Part shown: positions 54,660-63,310 of the stretch, one piece after another | Position numbering within the stretch: the first letter of the stretch is position 1 | Layout: every line of letters starts with the position of its first letter | Assembly: GCF_003025005.1 (NCBI RefSeq) | Contig: NZ_PVSS01000014.1 | Span: forward strand, 1 to 64,000 | Length of the DNA stretch: 64,000 nt | Direction of reading: 5' to 3' | Source: Brumimicrobium mesophilum | GTDB taxonomy: Bacteria; Bacteroidota; Bacteroidia; Flavobacteriales_D; Crocinitomicaceae | Program-made: the position numbers and the translations under genes | Notes under the pieces: model-generated | Databases searched by the model: none | Told to the model about the DNA's origin: nothing | The model's input: the letters and a program-made list of their open reading frames with translations, nothing else

Positions 54660-54821
54660 AGTCTAAACAATAGCGCAAATTTGCATAAAATATTGTGTAA
54701 CTTAATAACTTTTATTAACAGAATCTATATTAATGATAAAATGGAACACTTTCAATCAGGAATTAAACAAAATTAGACCTAAAACAAACGCCATTAAAAC
54801 ATTATTTGTTTCTTTGTCCAC

Positions 54822-55682
54822 ATGTTTACAGTAGCAAATATTTTAACTGGTTTCAATCTATTATTTGGTGTTTCCAGTATCATCTTCACATTTTCAGGGA
54901 GATTAGAGTTAGCAGTTTTAGCAATCATTGCTGGGGCTTTATGTGATTTCCTTGACGGATTTGTCGCGCGTTTAATGAAACAACCAAGTGAATTAGGAAA
55001 GCAATTAGATTCTTTAGCTGATTTGGTTACATTCGGAGTAGCTCCTGGACTAATCGTTTTTGTACTTTTGATTTTATCAGGTGCATGGGATATTATTCTT
55101 GAAAGTGGCGGAGGAATTAACGAATTGTGGATAGAAGGAACAATGGGCTTTAGCGTTCAATTATGGATTTCAGTTTTCTTGAATGATTTGGTTGGCAACA
55201 ATTCCCCATTTCTACCTAATCATTTTTATGGATGGTACAAAGTGATGCCTTTCTTTGCATTATTGATTCCTTTCATGAGTATGTTCCGTTTAGCAAAATT
55301 CAACCTAGACGTAAGACAAGCAACAGGATTTATTGGTTTACCTACTCCGGCAAATAGTTTATTTTTTGCCTCTTTTGCCTTGTTATTATGGGATGGATTT
55401 GGTCAAGACAATTGGAAAACCGTTTTATCCATGACATTCATTAAAGACCAAATGTTATTGTCCTTAGTCATTTTGTTCTCCATTCTTTTAGTTGCTGAAA
55501 TACCTTTATTTGCATTAAAATTCAAGTCCTTCAAATGGAAAGGAAACGAAATTAGATATTCATTCCTTCTGGCTTCATTGGTTTTAATACTGATTTTATG
55601 GGTTTGGGCAATACCAATTATTGTACTCATGTATATTTTGCTTTCGGTGGTGAATAATATGGTTTTGAAGAAAAATAGCTAG
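54822..55682 (+). CDS. pssA: CDP-diacylglycerol-serine O-phosphatidyltransferase
   Basis: Makes phosphatidylserine, the precursor of phosphatidylethanolamine, in the inner membrane. The CDP-alcohol phosphotransferase motif DGx2ARx8Gx3Dx3D is intact (D45, G46, A49, R50, G59, D63, D67). The protein is 286 residues, longer than many PssA, mainly through an insert after the second helix (about 85-130). It has about seven membrane helices. It is divergent from the PorV-like gene and appears to be transcribed alone; no psd gene is adjacent. Confidence 0.9.
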   Translation: MFTVANILTGFNLLFGVSSIIFTFSGRLELAVLAIIAGALCDFLDGFVARLMKQPSELGKQLDSLADLVTFGVAPGLIVFVLLILSGAWDIILESGGGINELWIEGTMGFSVQLWISVFLNDLVGNNSPFLPNHFYGWYKVMPFFALLIPFMSMFRLAKFNLDVRQATGFIGLPTPANSLFFASFALLLWDGFGQDNWKTVLSMTFIKDQMLLSLVILFSILLVAEIPLFALKFKSFKWKGNEIRYSFLLASLVLILILWVWAIPIIVLMYILLSVVNNMVLKKNS

Positions 55683-55758
55683 AGTTAATGACATTCTATT
55701 CCCATATCCCTTAGTATTTCAGGCAATTAAACAAGGTTTTGAATTAAACTAAATAATT

Positions 55759-56334
55759 TTGAGAAACAACAAAATAATATCATTTGTTCTCCCTTTTACT
55801 TTTATAATACTAGGCTGTTCAACACAACAACTATTTTCAATAAAAGAGGTTGAAAATGACTTTATTTATAAAGATAAAATTCAGGAATTCAACAAAGACT
55901 CAATAAGTAATTTTCTAAAATTAATGGAGCAGGATATGAATAAACCTAAAGCCATCCTTAATGAATTACACCTCTCAATTTTTCAAAATCCTAAAGATGT
56001 CGATTCAATTATTACAGAACAAACTTATTTCCTTTATAACATTCAATCATTAACTACTAAGAGAACTCGGATTACTGTGATTGGAACTAACGATAATTGG
56101 ATAAATGAAATTACTTTACTCTCATTCAATAAATTTGGACGACTTTGTAATAAATCAATATTAGCTGAACTAGGTGGTGACCAAGATTACTTTATTGAGA
56201 GTCAAAGCAAATTACAAAATGACTCAACTTACATAAAAACTATCAAGAATTTCAAATACGATATAAACACCAATAGTAATAAGCTTATAAATCAATTTCA
56301 AGACACAGTTAATATAAAACAGGGTAATAAATAA
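55759..56334 (+). CDS. Hypothetical lipoprotein (191 residues)
   Basis: A TTG start gives MRNNKIISFVLPFTFIILGC with a lipobox at Cys20. The remainder is soluble and mixed helix/strand, with Asn/Lys/Ile-rich composition. No family is recognised. It opens a run of three forward genes for small exported proteins (55.8-57.8 kb), more AT-rich in feel than the surrounding housekeeping genes. Confidence 0.6.
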   Translation: MRNNKIISFVLPFTFIILGCSTQQLFSIKEVENDFIYKDKIQEFNKDSISNFLKLMEQDMNKPKAILNELHLSIFQNPKDVDSIITEQTYFLYNIQSLTTKRTRITVIGTNDNWINEITLLSFNKFGRLCNKSILAELGGDQDYFIESQSKLQNDSTYIKTIKNFKYDINTNSNKLINQFQDTVNIKQGNK

Positions 56335-56379
56335 TCACAAGTTTTGATAATCGGATTTGATCAACCATTATATTGCGCT

Positions 56380-57051
56380 ATGAAAATCAATACTAAATTT
56401 TGTAAGTTAACCCTAAGTATATTTATTATTATTTTAATTAATGGATGCTCTTCATATAGTGAGGATGAACAAGAATTAATCAAAACATTGGAAAATAAAT
56501 ATGAATGTAAAATTGAGGTAAAAAAAGAAGAAGACCTTATAATCATTATCTTTTCCAAATGTGTGATAGATGAAAAAAAAAGAGGAGAAATCTCTTCTAA
56601 CAGCTCTTTGTCAGCATTAAATACACTTTCTAAAATTAATGATTTTACAAAAGTGAAAATTATATTCCCTGAAAATGCCTATTTTGAATATAAGATAAAT
56701 GATTTGGTAGAAGTGAATAAATCTCTAGATTTATATTATCTAACATTTGAAGAGCTAAAAAGTAAAAAATACGAACCTGTATATAATAAATTGTGGTCCG
56801 AGATACGAAAAACAACTACACTAGAAGATTTTATATCTTATATTCAAACAGTAGATAAAAAAGCTAATTTTGCACAACTTGAGTTTAAAGAGTTTAAATT
56901 TGGAGATATGAAAGAAGATAATTTAGAAATATCTTTCATAAGGTTTATTGGGCAATTCAAAAATAAAAAAGATGAAAGTTTTATATTTGAACTTTTCATT
57001 CCAACCAAGGGAAATGATGAAATCTACGGCTTGTTGATTGAAACTTTATAG
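56380..57051 (+). CDS. Hypothetical lipoprotein (223 residues)
   Basis: The ATG at 56380 (MKINTKFCKLTLSIFIIILINGC) is preferred over a TTG 36 bp upstream because it places the lipobox normally (Cys23). The mature part is charged, with Lys/Glu-rich helices (EDEQELIKTLENKYECKIEVKKEED) and a C-terminal beta part (EISFIRFIGQFKNKKDESFIFELFIP). It has no recognised family. It lies 45 bp after the preceding lipoprotein gene. Confidence 0.6.
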   Translation: MKINTKFCKLTLSIFIIILINGCSSYSEDEQELIKTLENKYECKIEVKKEEDLIIIIFSKCVIDEKKRGEISSNSSLSALNTLSKINDFTKVKIIFPENAYFEYKINDLVEVNKSLDLYYLTFEELKSKKYEPVYNKLWSEIRKTTTLEDFISYIQTVDKKANFAQLEFKEFKFGDMKEDNLEISFIRFIGQFKNKKDESFIFELFIPTKGNDEIYGLLIETL

Positions 57052-57182
57052 AAACAAATTAGTATACTCAGCTACCACACAACTCCGTTCGCTTAGTAGT
57101 CCTCAAGTATCAAGCGAGAGCTTAAGAAGCTTGAAACAATAAATTTAGAATTTTAATAATATAGTATCACAACTTGAATAAA

Positions 57183-57836
57183 ATGAATAATTATAGAATG
57201 TTTAAAATTCAAATAATAATACTTCTTTGTCTTGTGTTTGGTATTAAAGAATGTTTTTCTCAAACTAAAAAACAAATAACGAGTGATTTAATCAACATAG
57301 AAAACATAGTCGAGGCCAAGACCTACTCCAAGCTGCATCCCACCTGGTTAGCAAATATTTATACAATTTCAGAGTTAGATACTTCTAAAAGATTCCATGA
57401 TATTACAAAAGCTCCATTGATGGAAACGTTTTACTGGCATGATATTAAAACTAATATTAATTTCATGGCTAAGGTAATAGATACCATAACACAGCATGTT
57501 TGGGATGCTAGATTTATCTACTTAGATAAAAACAAATTAGAAGCCTCTAAAATCGACTCATTTATTGATGTAATAACTGATAGTTATAAAAATGGTGAGT
57601 CATTTCAATCCCTATTTGCAAAATACCATATGGGTCCTGATCCCATTAGTAAATTAGAATTGATTAAAGAGGGAGATTTATTACCAGAACTTGATTTAAA
57701 AACTAAAGAAGCCAATCAAGGAGATATTTTCACTGCCTATCTCCCAACTTTAAACTGTTATCTCATCGTATTAAAAACAGTCGACGAACGACCTATAAGG
57801 TTTAAGAGAGTACTTGTTACTAAGTTTGTTGATTAG
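57183..57836 (+). CDS. Exported protein with weak parvulin (PpiC)-like C-terminus
   Basis: A 217-residue protein with a signal peptide (about 1-27, ending KECFSQ). The C-terminal half follows the layout of PpiC domains: an opening strand (WDARFIYLDKNK), a helix (KIDSFIDVITDSYKNGESFQSLFAKYHMGPDP) in which the SFQSLFAKY piece resembles the parvulin SFxxLAKxxS motif, then a GDLLPEL turn and closing strands. I rate the relation as suggestive only. An in-frame TTG nine bases upstream is an alternative start. Confidence 0.55.
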   Translation: MNNYRMFKIQIIILLCLVFGIKECFSQTKKQITSDLINIENIVEAKTYSKLHPTWLANIYTISELDTSKRFHDITKAPLMETFYWHDIKTNINFMAKVIDTITQHVWDARFIYLDKNKLEASKIDSFIDVITDSYKNGESFQSLFAKYHMGPDPISKLELIKEGDLLPELDLKTKEANQGDIFTAYLPTLNCYLIVLKTVDERPIRFKRVLVTKFVD

Positions 57837-57921
57837 CCCTCCTCGCATTCGTACGTCTTTATTCGCATGGTTGTCTTAATCCCCCAGGAGCTTGAGAATT
57901 AATATTGAATTCCCTAAGATT

Positions 57922-58344
57922 CTATTTTATTTCCTTACCATTTAACTCAATTAGTCTGCGGTTATCATAAAGTCCTTTTTCAACAATCTGTTTATCATGG
58001 ATTATGAAGTAACCATACCTATAAACTCCAAGGTAAGATTCCCATTCATTGCCAAAAGGTTCATAGTCTTGACCAAAATTAGTTCTATTGAGACTTCTAG
58101 CCTCTTTGTATAAGGTGACAGTTAGTTTATCATTCTCTTCCACCTCGTCAAGAACTAAACTATCGATTAATATTCTATTTTGTTGAGTATATAGATTGTC
58201 ACCTCCTAAAACCATAACAAGGTTTTGGGATTTATCAATAAAACATTTCGCATAGAACTCAGGAGGAAAAGGAATTAACTCAATCCTATCTTTCTGACAG
58301 GATTGTAAAAGCATTGTTAAAAGGATAAAATTAAACACTCTCAT
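57922..58344 (-). CDS. Hypothetical lipoprotein (140 residues)
   Basis: Start at the ATG 58344 (MRVFNFILLTMLLQSC) with the lipobox LQSC (Cys16). The mature part is beta-rich and ends VEKGLYDNRRLIELNGKEIK. No family recognised. It is convergent with the parvulin-like gene and separated from it by 85 bp lacking clear features. Confidence 0.6.
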   Translation of the reverse strand: MRVFNFILLTMLLQSCQKDRIELIPFPPEFYAKCFIDKSQNLVMVLGGDNLYTQQNRILIDSLVLDEVEENDKLTVTLYKEARSLNRTNFGQDYEPFGNEWESYLGVYRYGYFIIHDKQIVEKGLYDNRRLIELNGKEIK

Positions 58345-58438
58345 CAGCAATATTAAAAATTAAAAATGATTTTCTATTTTCATCAAAATTGAATGAAAAG
58401 AATTTTGCCTAAAATTTCATTTATGAAATTTCCCTAGG

Positions 58439-58474
58439 TTGGTACGGACGTTTTGCAAAACGTCCACCTACCAA
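58439..58474. repeat. Intergenic palindrome with a perfect 20-bp core
   Basis: The core GGACGTTTTGCAAAACGTCC (58446-58465) is a perfect palindrome, flanked by TTGGTA (58439-58444) and TACCAA (58469-58474), which also pair once a two-base bulge is allowed. The free-standing position between two short reverse genes suggests a dispersed REP-like unit. Confidence 0.75.
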
Positions 58475-58544
58475 GCCTATCAATAGCTCAAAAAGATTTG
58501 ATCAAGAAGGTTTTTTCTCTTTTAAATTAGACTATTTAATAAAA

Positions 58545-59084
58545 TCAACCTACTTTAATAAAAAAGGCCATTATTCCAAAAATGAAAGTAGTTAATCCTC
58601 CTACTAATGTCATTGGAAACAACCATTTCACACTTTTCTTTAAATAGGCAATTCTGGAGGAAACAAGAATTTCAATTAGACCGACAATTACTACATAAAT
58701 TGAAGCGATTTTTATGCTAAAAAACATTACTCCAAGAAGAAATAGACCAAACATCATCATTATTAAACCCAATAAGAAAAACAGAGGTAATCGCCAGGGA
58801 CTCTCCAGCTTATCAAATCTTTTAACATAAGTGCTATATACCGAATACGCTCCTACACCTATTGAAATAATTGCAGAATAAAAAAAATTTGAATCTGTTT
58901 TTAAATGTCCAGAATAAACCTTGTCTAGCACCAAAAAGTAACCAAAAAATATAAAAACAATGCTACCAAAAAGTATCATCGATTTTCGCCATTCGTCAGC
59001 TACCTCATTATTCCAAAAATAAAGTATAAAGCAAACTCCAAATAACCCTAAGCCTAACAATACAAGTTCATTTAGTGTAATCAT
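58545..59084 (-). CDS. Small multi-pass membrane protein (179 residues)
   Basis: About five to six membrane helices (for example ELVLLGLGLFGVCFILYFW, SMILFGSIVFIFFGYFLVL, LPLFFLLGLIMMMFGLFLLG, IASIYVVIVGLIEILVSS) make up nearly the whole protein; no charged motif or known fold stands out. The ATG at 59084 is preferred over an adjacent TTG. It belongs to the patch of lineage-specific genes between pssA and the thioredoxin gene. Confidence 0.65.
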   Translation of the reverse strand: MITLNELVLLGLGLFGVCFILYFWNNEVADEWRKSMILFGSIVFIFFGYFLVLDKVYSGHLKTDSNFFYSAIISIGVGAYSVYSTYVKRFDKLESPWRLPLFFLLGLIMMMFGLFLLGVMFFSIKIASIYVVIVGLIEILVSSRIAYLKKSVKWLFPMTLVGGLTTFIFGIMAFFIKVG

Positions 59085-59119
59085 CAAAAAATATTTAATT
59101 TTATTGCCTATTTTAAATA

Positions 59120-59160
59120 AAAAATGGTTACATCGCGTTTAAAAAACACCATGTAACCAT
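59120..59160 (-). terminator. Terminator of the TlpA-like gene
   Basis: ATGGTTACAT (59124-59133) and ATGTAACCAT (59151-59160) pair perfectly; reading the reverse strand, a run of T's follows. It lies 18 bp after the stop of the TlpA-like gene. Confidence 0.82.
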
Positions 59161-59177
59161 TCATATAATTAATTTTA

Positions 59178-59672
59178 CTACTTAATCAACTTCTCAATCT
59201 CAACATGCAATCCAATTCCTCTCAATTTATTTCCTTGAGCAACAATTATCCCATCTCCATCGATTAAGAATGAATGTGGAATAGAACGCACATTATATTT
59301 TTGCGTTACATCCTTTGACTTATCCCAAACGTGTCCATCCCATTTCAAATTGTCTTTTTTAATTGCATCCTTCCATGGTTGTTCTGCTCTATCTAAAGAA
59401 ACGCTTAGAATAACAAATCCTTTTCCATTTTCGAATTTTGAGTTTTTATATTTTTCGTATGCTTCTACAATATTTGGATTTTCTTTTCTACAAGGTCCAC
59501 ACCAAGAAGCCCAGAAATCAAGTAGAACAACTTGCCCTTTATAATCGTCTAACGCCACCATTTCTCCTTCGGGATTCAACAATGTAAAACCTATTGCTCG
59601 CATTCCATTCTTAGGTTGTGCAAAAAGCATGAATGGTAAAAAACCAACGAGGATTAAAACTAAATTCTTCAT
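59178..59672 (-). CDS. TlpA-like thioredoxin-family protein
   Basis: An exported 164-residue thiol-disulfide protein: signal peptide (about 1-19, ending LFAQ), then a thioredoxin fold with the active site WCGPC (Cys58, Cys61) and the cis-Pro loop SIPHSFLID (about residue 137). The ASWCGPCRKENPNI and DRAEQPWKDAI segments place it in the TlpA/ResA branch, which reduces disulfides in the periplasm, for example in cytochrome c maturation or in surface proteins. No partner is adjacent. It is monocistronic. Confidence 0.9.
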   Translation of the reverse strand: MKNLVLILVGFLPFMLFAQPKNGMRAIGFTLLNPEGEMVALDDYKGQVVLLDFWASWCGPCRKENPNIVEAYEKYKNSKFENGKGFVILSVSLDRAEQPWKDAIKKDNLKWDGHVWDKSKDVTQKYNVRSIPHSFLIDGDGIIVAQGNKLRGIGLHVEIEKLIK

Positions 59673-59787
59673 AATACAATTTATTCTTTTAATGAGGCAA
59701 GCAAAATATACCGAAAGCCAGGTTAACCCTAAAAATGGGAACGATAGAACGGAATACTTAACAATTTGATTTGCTAATTAGCAAGAA

Positions 59788-61092
59788 CTATACCCTTCTG
59801 ATATCTGCTCCGAGATTATTCAAACGAATATCTATATCTTGGTATCCTCTGTCGATTTGCTCGATATTGTGAATTACACTTTTACCTTCAGCAGATAAAG
59901 CTGCAATCAACAAAGAAACTCCAGCTCTAATATCAGGTGAAGTCATTTGAATTCCACGCAAATTATTTTGTCTGTTCATTCCAATAACGGTTGCTCTGTG
60001 AGGATCACATAAAATGATTTGAGCTCCCATATCTATTAATTTATCGACAAAGAATAAACGCGATTCAAACATTTTTTGATGGACAAGTACACTACCTTTG
60101 GCTTGTGTTGCGACAACTAAAATAATACTCAACAAATCTGGAGTAAATCCTGGCCAAGGTGCATCAGAAACCGTTAGAATAGAGCCATCAATGAAAGTAT
60201 CAATTTCATAAGATTCTTGCGCAGGAACAAAAATATCATCTCCTCGGCGTTCTAAATTGATTCCTAAACGTTTAAAAATCGTTGGAATAATTCCAAGGTG
60301 TTCGTACCCAACATCTTTGATTGTAATTTCTGATTGGGTCATTGCTGCCAATCCAATAAAACTACCAATTTCAATCATATCTGGAAGAATTCTGTGGTAA
60401 CATCCACCCAATTCCTTTACTCCTTCAATGTGCAATAAGTTACTTCCAACACCTGTAATTTTAGCACCCATATTGTTGAGCATTTTACACAACTGTTGTA
60501 AATATGGTTCACACGCGGCATTATAAATTGATGTTTTACCTTTTGCTAGAGCAGCTGCCATCACGATATTTGCAGTTCCAGTCACAGAAGCCTCATCCAT
60601 ATGAATATAAACCCCTTCTAATTTTTCTGCTTCAACAGTATAGAAATGTTCTTTAGAATCAAAATTGAAATTCGCCCCCAATTTAATCAATCCCTCAAAA
60701 TGTGTATCCAGTCTTCTTCTTCCTATTTTATCTCCTCCTGGCTTAGGCATAAATGCTTTTCCAAAACGAGCCAATAAAGGTCCAATGATCATTACAGAAC
60801 CTCTCAAACCACTGGCACGATCTTTAAAATCTTCTGATTTCAAATAATCTAAATCTAAATCTTTGGCTTGGAAAATATAAGTTCCTTTTTCAACTTTTTC
60901 AATCTTTACTCCCATTGCTTGGAGTAGACTGATCAGTTTATTGACATCAATAATATCGGGAAGATTAGATATAGTTACTTTTTCTGGTGTTAGTAAAACC
61001 GCACAAAGAATCTGCAAAGCTTCGTTCTTTGCTCCTTGTGGAATTACTTCTCCTTTTAACTTCTTACCTCCGTGAATTTCAAATGATGCCAT
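59788..61092 (-). CDS. murA: UDP-N-acetylglucosamine 1-carboxyvinyltransferase, Asp-type
   Basis: MurA transfers enolpyruvate from PEP to UDP-GlcNAc, the first committed step of peptidoglycan synthesis. The 434-residue protein has GAKNEALQIL near the N-terminus (Lys22, Asn23) and SPDIRAGVSLLIAALSAEG near the end. The catalytic loop reads MPKPGGDKIGRRRLDTHF, so the Cys of enteric MurA (Cys115) is replaced by Asp121. It follows the DUF4290 gene after 5 bp, and the pair is probably one transcript. Confidence 0.95.
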   Translation of the reverse strand: MASFEIHGGKKLKGEVIPQGAKNEALQILCAVLLTPEKVTISNLPDIIDVNKLISLLQAMGVKIEKVEKGTYIFQAKDLDLDYLKSEDFKDRASGLRGSVMIIGPLLARFGKAFMPKPGGDKIGRRRLDTHFEGLIKLGANFNFDSKEHFYTVEAEKLEGVYIHMDEASVTGTANIVMAAALAKGKTSIYNAACEPYLQQLCKMLNNMGAKITGVGSNLLHIEGVKELGGCYHRILPDMIEIGSFIGLAAMTQSEITIKDVGYEHLGIIPTIFKRLGINLERRGDDIFVPAQESYEIDTFIDGSILTVSDAPWPGFTPDLLSIILVVATQAKGSVLVHQKMFESRLFFVDKLIDMGAQIILCDPHRATVIGMNRQNNLRGIQMTSPDIRAGVSLLIAALSAEGKSVIHNIEQIDRGYQDIDIRLNNLGADIRRV

Positions 61093-61097
61093 AATTT

Positions 61098-61721
61098 TTA
61101 TTTTCTACGTTTTTTAGATTTGTGTTTTTTCATCGGCTTTTTAGGAGTTACCCCAACCGTTTTTAGGATTGTATTCGTAGGCTTTAAAAGACTAATATCT
61201 TTCAATTTAAGTTGTCCTTTTGATAACTCTCTTAAGTGTGAAGTTATTGCACTGTTCTCCACATTTTGTGTGTGAAAAGTCAAATAATTCTTCTTCAACA
61301 GATTCGCCAACAATTCAGTTAGGTAATCTTTTTCTTCCTGATCCTCTACTGTGACAGTCTCCTTAATCATTCTCTCAGCGTAATAGCCAAAATGACCATA
61401 TTTACTACTATTTCGAGGATATTTCATGATTTTAGGACGCTCAGAAAGAGTTTCTGGTTCTGGAATTTCATAAGGAGAGTCTACATCAATTTCAAAATTA
61501 CTCATTATGTACATGTGTGTCCATAACTTGTGAGTGTAATCTTCAACATCTCTCAAATGCGGATTCAATTGACCCATCACATCAATAATAGCGCGTGCGG
61601 CCAAATTACGTTCTTCCCTTGATTCAATCTGCTTAGCAAAATTGATCATGTTCTGAACATTTCGTCCGTATTCTTGAATATGTAATTGTGCCCGTTCTGT
61701 ATTGTATGAGAGGGCATTCAT
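61098..61721 (-). CDS. DUF4290 protein
   Basis: A 207-residue cytoplasmic protein restricted to Bacteroidota. The ATG at 61721 (MNALSYNTERAQLHIQEYGRNVQ) is preferred over a TTG five codons upstream. The body is helical (LNPHLRDVEDYTHKLWTHMYIMSNFEIDVDSPY is the most distinctive segment) and the C-terminus is strongly basic (KPMKKHKSKKRRK), suggesting nucleic-acid or acidic-partner binding. It is coupled to murA, an arrangement that hints at a cell-wall or growth-control link, but no function is known. Confidence 0.85.
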   Translation of the reverse strand: MNALSYNTERAQLHIQEYGRNVQNMINFAKQIESREERNLAARAIIDVMGQLNPHLRDVEDYTHKLWTHMYIMSNFEIDVDSPYEIPEPETLSERPKIMKYPRNSSKYGHFGYYAERMIKETVTVEDQEEKDYLTELLANLLKKNYLTFHTQNVENSAITSHLRELSKGQLKLKDISLLKPTNTILKTVGVTPKKPMKKHKSKKRRK

Positions 61722-61783
61722 TGAGTATTCTTCCAAAATAAATTTGTTTTAAAAATAAGGTAAAACCTTAAATTGATGGTGGT

Positions 61784-61885
61784 TTATCCAAAAAATACAA
61801 TCGTTAGGATAACTCCTAGTAAAAAGACTGTATATAACGATGCTAATGCAACGGTTGAATCATCAAAATAATTTCTCTTAGACAT
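61784..61885 (-). CDS. 33-residue single-helix membrane micro-protein
   Basis: On the reverse strand, ATG at 61885 opens MSKRNYFDDSTVALASLYTV and continues through a hydrophobic run to FFG and TAA. The first ten residues are polar, the remainder forms one membrane helix (about 12-33). The layout resembles small auxiliary subunits of respiratory or secretion complexes, but no family is recognised. A weak -7-like TATTTTTAC lies about 20 bp upstream. It lies between the DUF4290-murA transcript and a lipoprotein gene on the same strand. Confidence 0.5.
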   Translation of the reverse strand: MSKRNYFDDSTVALASLYTVFLLGVILTIVFFG

Positions 61886-61970
61886 AATATTGTTGTTTTG
61901 GGGTAAAAATAGTAAATCTTATTTAAATAAAACAGCCTAAAAAAAGGAAAAACTGTTGGGATGATGTTTT

Positions 61971-62348
61971 TTATTTCAAAAATATAACTTCTGGAATTGG
62001 GGGGACAGGTTTTCTCACCAATTTCCTTCCTCTTTTCCATAATTGCCACTCCTCTACGGAACCAGATTCAAATTCTACCAATAGTGAATAATACATTTTA
62101 GTTTCAACAATAACTTTATAGCTTGCCGCTATATTTTGTTTGGGTGTTTTTAACCATAATTCATTATAAGCTAAGGTCAGTTCATGTTCAGCTGCAGGAA
62201 CTACAACCGGCTCACCATTCATGCTTACTTCAAAAGCTTCTTGCCTTCCTTCATACCTACCTAAATGTTTTTTCGGGAATAATCTGTCACCATTTCCACA
62301 AGAGCTCATGAAGAAAATTATTAAACCGTAAAATAGGAAGTTGCGCAT
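61971..62348 (-). CDS. Hypothetical lipoprotein (125 residues)
   Basis: A small lipoprotein with lipobox MSSC (Cys17). The mature part forms a compact beta domain (RYEGRQEAFEVSMNGEPVVVPAAEHELTL ... YYSLLVEFESGSVEEWQLWKRGRK) with a Pro-rich end (PVPPIPEVIFLK). Function unknown. The gene is divergent from thyA. Confidence 0.72.
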   Translation of the reverse strand: MRNFLFYGLIIFFMSSCGNGDRLFPKKHLGRYEGRQEAFEVSMNGEPVVVPAAEHELTLAYNELWLKTPKQNIAASYKVIVETKMYYSLLVEFESGSVEEWQLWKRGRKLVRKPVPPIPEVIFLK

Positions 62349-62477
62349 TTATTCATTTTTAAAGGTCTAAGATAAATATATAATTTGAACCGCTACAAAT
62401 TCATTTCAAATTAAAGGAGTATCAATATTACTTAATTAATAAAATCAACTATTTTTACCCTTTAAAATTGACAATTC

Positions 62478-63272
62478 ATGGAGCAATATCATCATCTTTT
62501 AAAGCATATCCTTGATAATGGAACTGATCGAGGAGATAGAACGGGAACGGGAACACGGTCGGTATTTGGCCACCAAATGCGCTTTGATTTAAGCAAAGGT
62601 TTTCCTGTTGTCACAACTAAAAAATTGCATTTACGTTCTATCATTCATGAACTTTTATGGTTTATAACTGGTGATACAAACATCAAATACTTAAAAGAAA
62701 ATAAAGTTTCTATTTGGGATGAGTGGGCGGATGAAAATGGAGATTTAGGTCCTGTTTATGGTCACCAATGGCGTTCTTGGCCTGATGGAAATGGTGGAAC
62801 GATTGATCAAATATCAAATTTGGTGGAGCAGATTAAAAACAACCCCAATTCACGTAGACATATTGTAAGCGCATGGAACGTTGCCGATGTTGAAAAAATG
62901 GCTTTGCCTCCTTGCCATCTGTTGTTCCAATTTTATGTTGCAGATGGAAAATTAAGTTGTCAGTTATATCAACGCTCTGCAGACACATTCTTAGGTGTTC
63001 CTTTTAATATCGCAAGTTACGCCCTTTTCACAATGATGATGGCTCAAGTTTGTGGATTGGAACCTGGAGATTTTGTGCATACTATGGGAGATACACATTT
63101 ATATTCAAACCACTTTGAACAAGCGGAATTACAACTTTCTAGAGAGATTTTACCGCTACCAACAATGAAAATAAATCCAGATGTAAAAAGCATATTCGAC
63201 TTTAAATATGAAGATTTCGAATTGGTAGGTTACGAACCACATCCTCACATTAAAGCTCAAGTAGCTGTATAA
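62478..63272 (+). CDS. thyA: Thymidylate synthase
   Basis: Methylates dUMP to dTMP with 5,10-methylene-THF, producing dihydrofolate. The 264-residue protein matches the E. coli enzyme in length, with Arg21 ([10 protein letters not shown]), catalytic Cys146 ([12 protein letters not shown]) and the [18 protein letters not shown] and GDTHLYSNH motifs. The following gene encodes dihydrofolate reductase, which regenerates the cofactor; 38 bp separate them, so they are likely co-transcribed. Confidence 0.97.
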   Translation: MEQYHHLLKHILDNGTDRGDRTGTGTRSVFGHQMRFDLSKGFPVVTTKKLHLRSIIHELLWFITGDTNIKYLKENKVSIWDEWADENGDLGPVYGHQWRSWPDGNGGTIDQISNLVEQIKNNPNSRRHIVSAWNVADVEKMALPPCHLLFQFYVADGKLSCQLYQRSADTFLGVPFNIASYALFTMMMAQVCGLEPGDFVHTMGDTHLYSNHFEQAELQLSREILPLPTMKINPDVKSIFDFKYEDFELVGYEPHPHIKAQVAV

Positions 63273-63310
63273 TATTTCAATCGAGATTGACTATTTAAAA
63301 TACACCATTT

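Noticed and set aside
55759-59084. Genomic island or prophage
   Set aside because: No integrase, tRNA, attachment-site pair or phage gene is visible; only a run of unfamiliar small genes.
59771-59784. TTGCTAATTAGCAA palindrome after murA
   Set aside because: Perfect but only 14 bp, AT-rich and without a T-run; it could be chance.
61843-62049. 68-codon reverse frame
   Set aside because: Overlaps the 3' end of the small lipoprotein gene and the start of the 33-residue micro-protein; it has no plausible fold.
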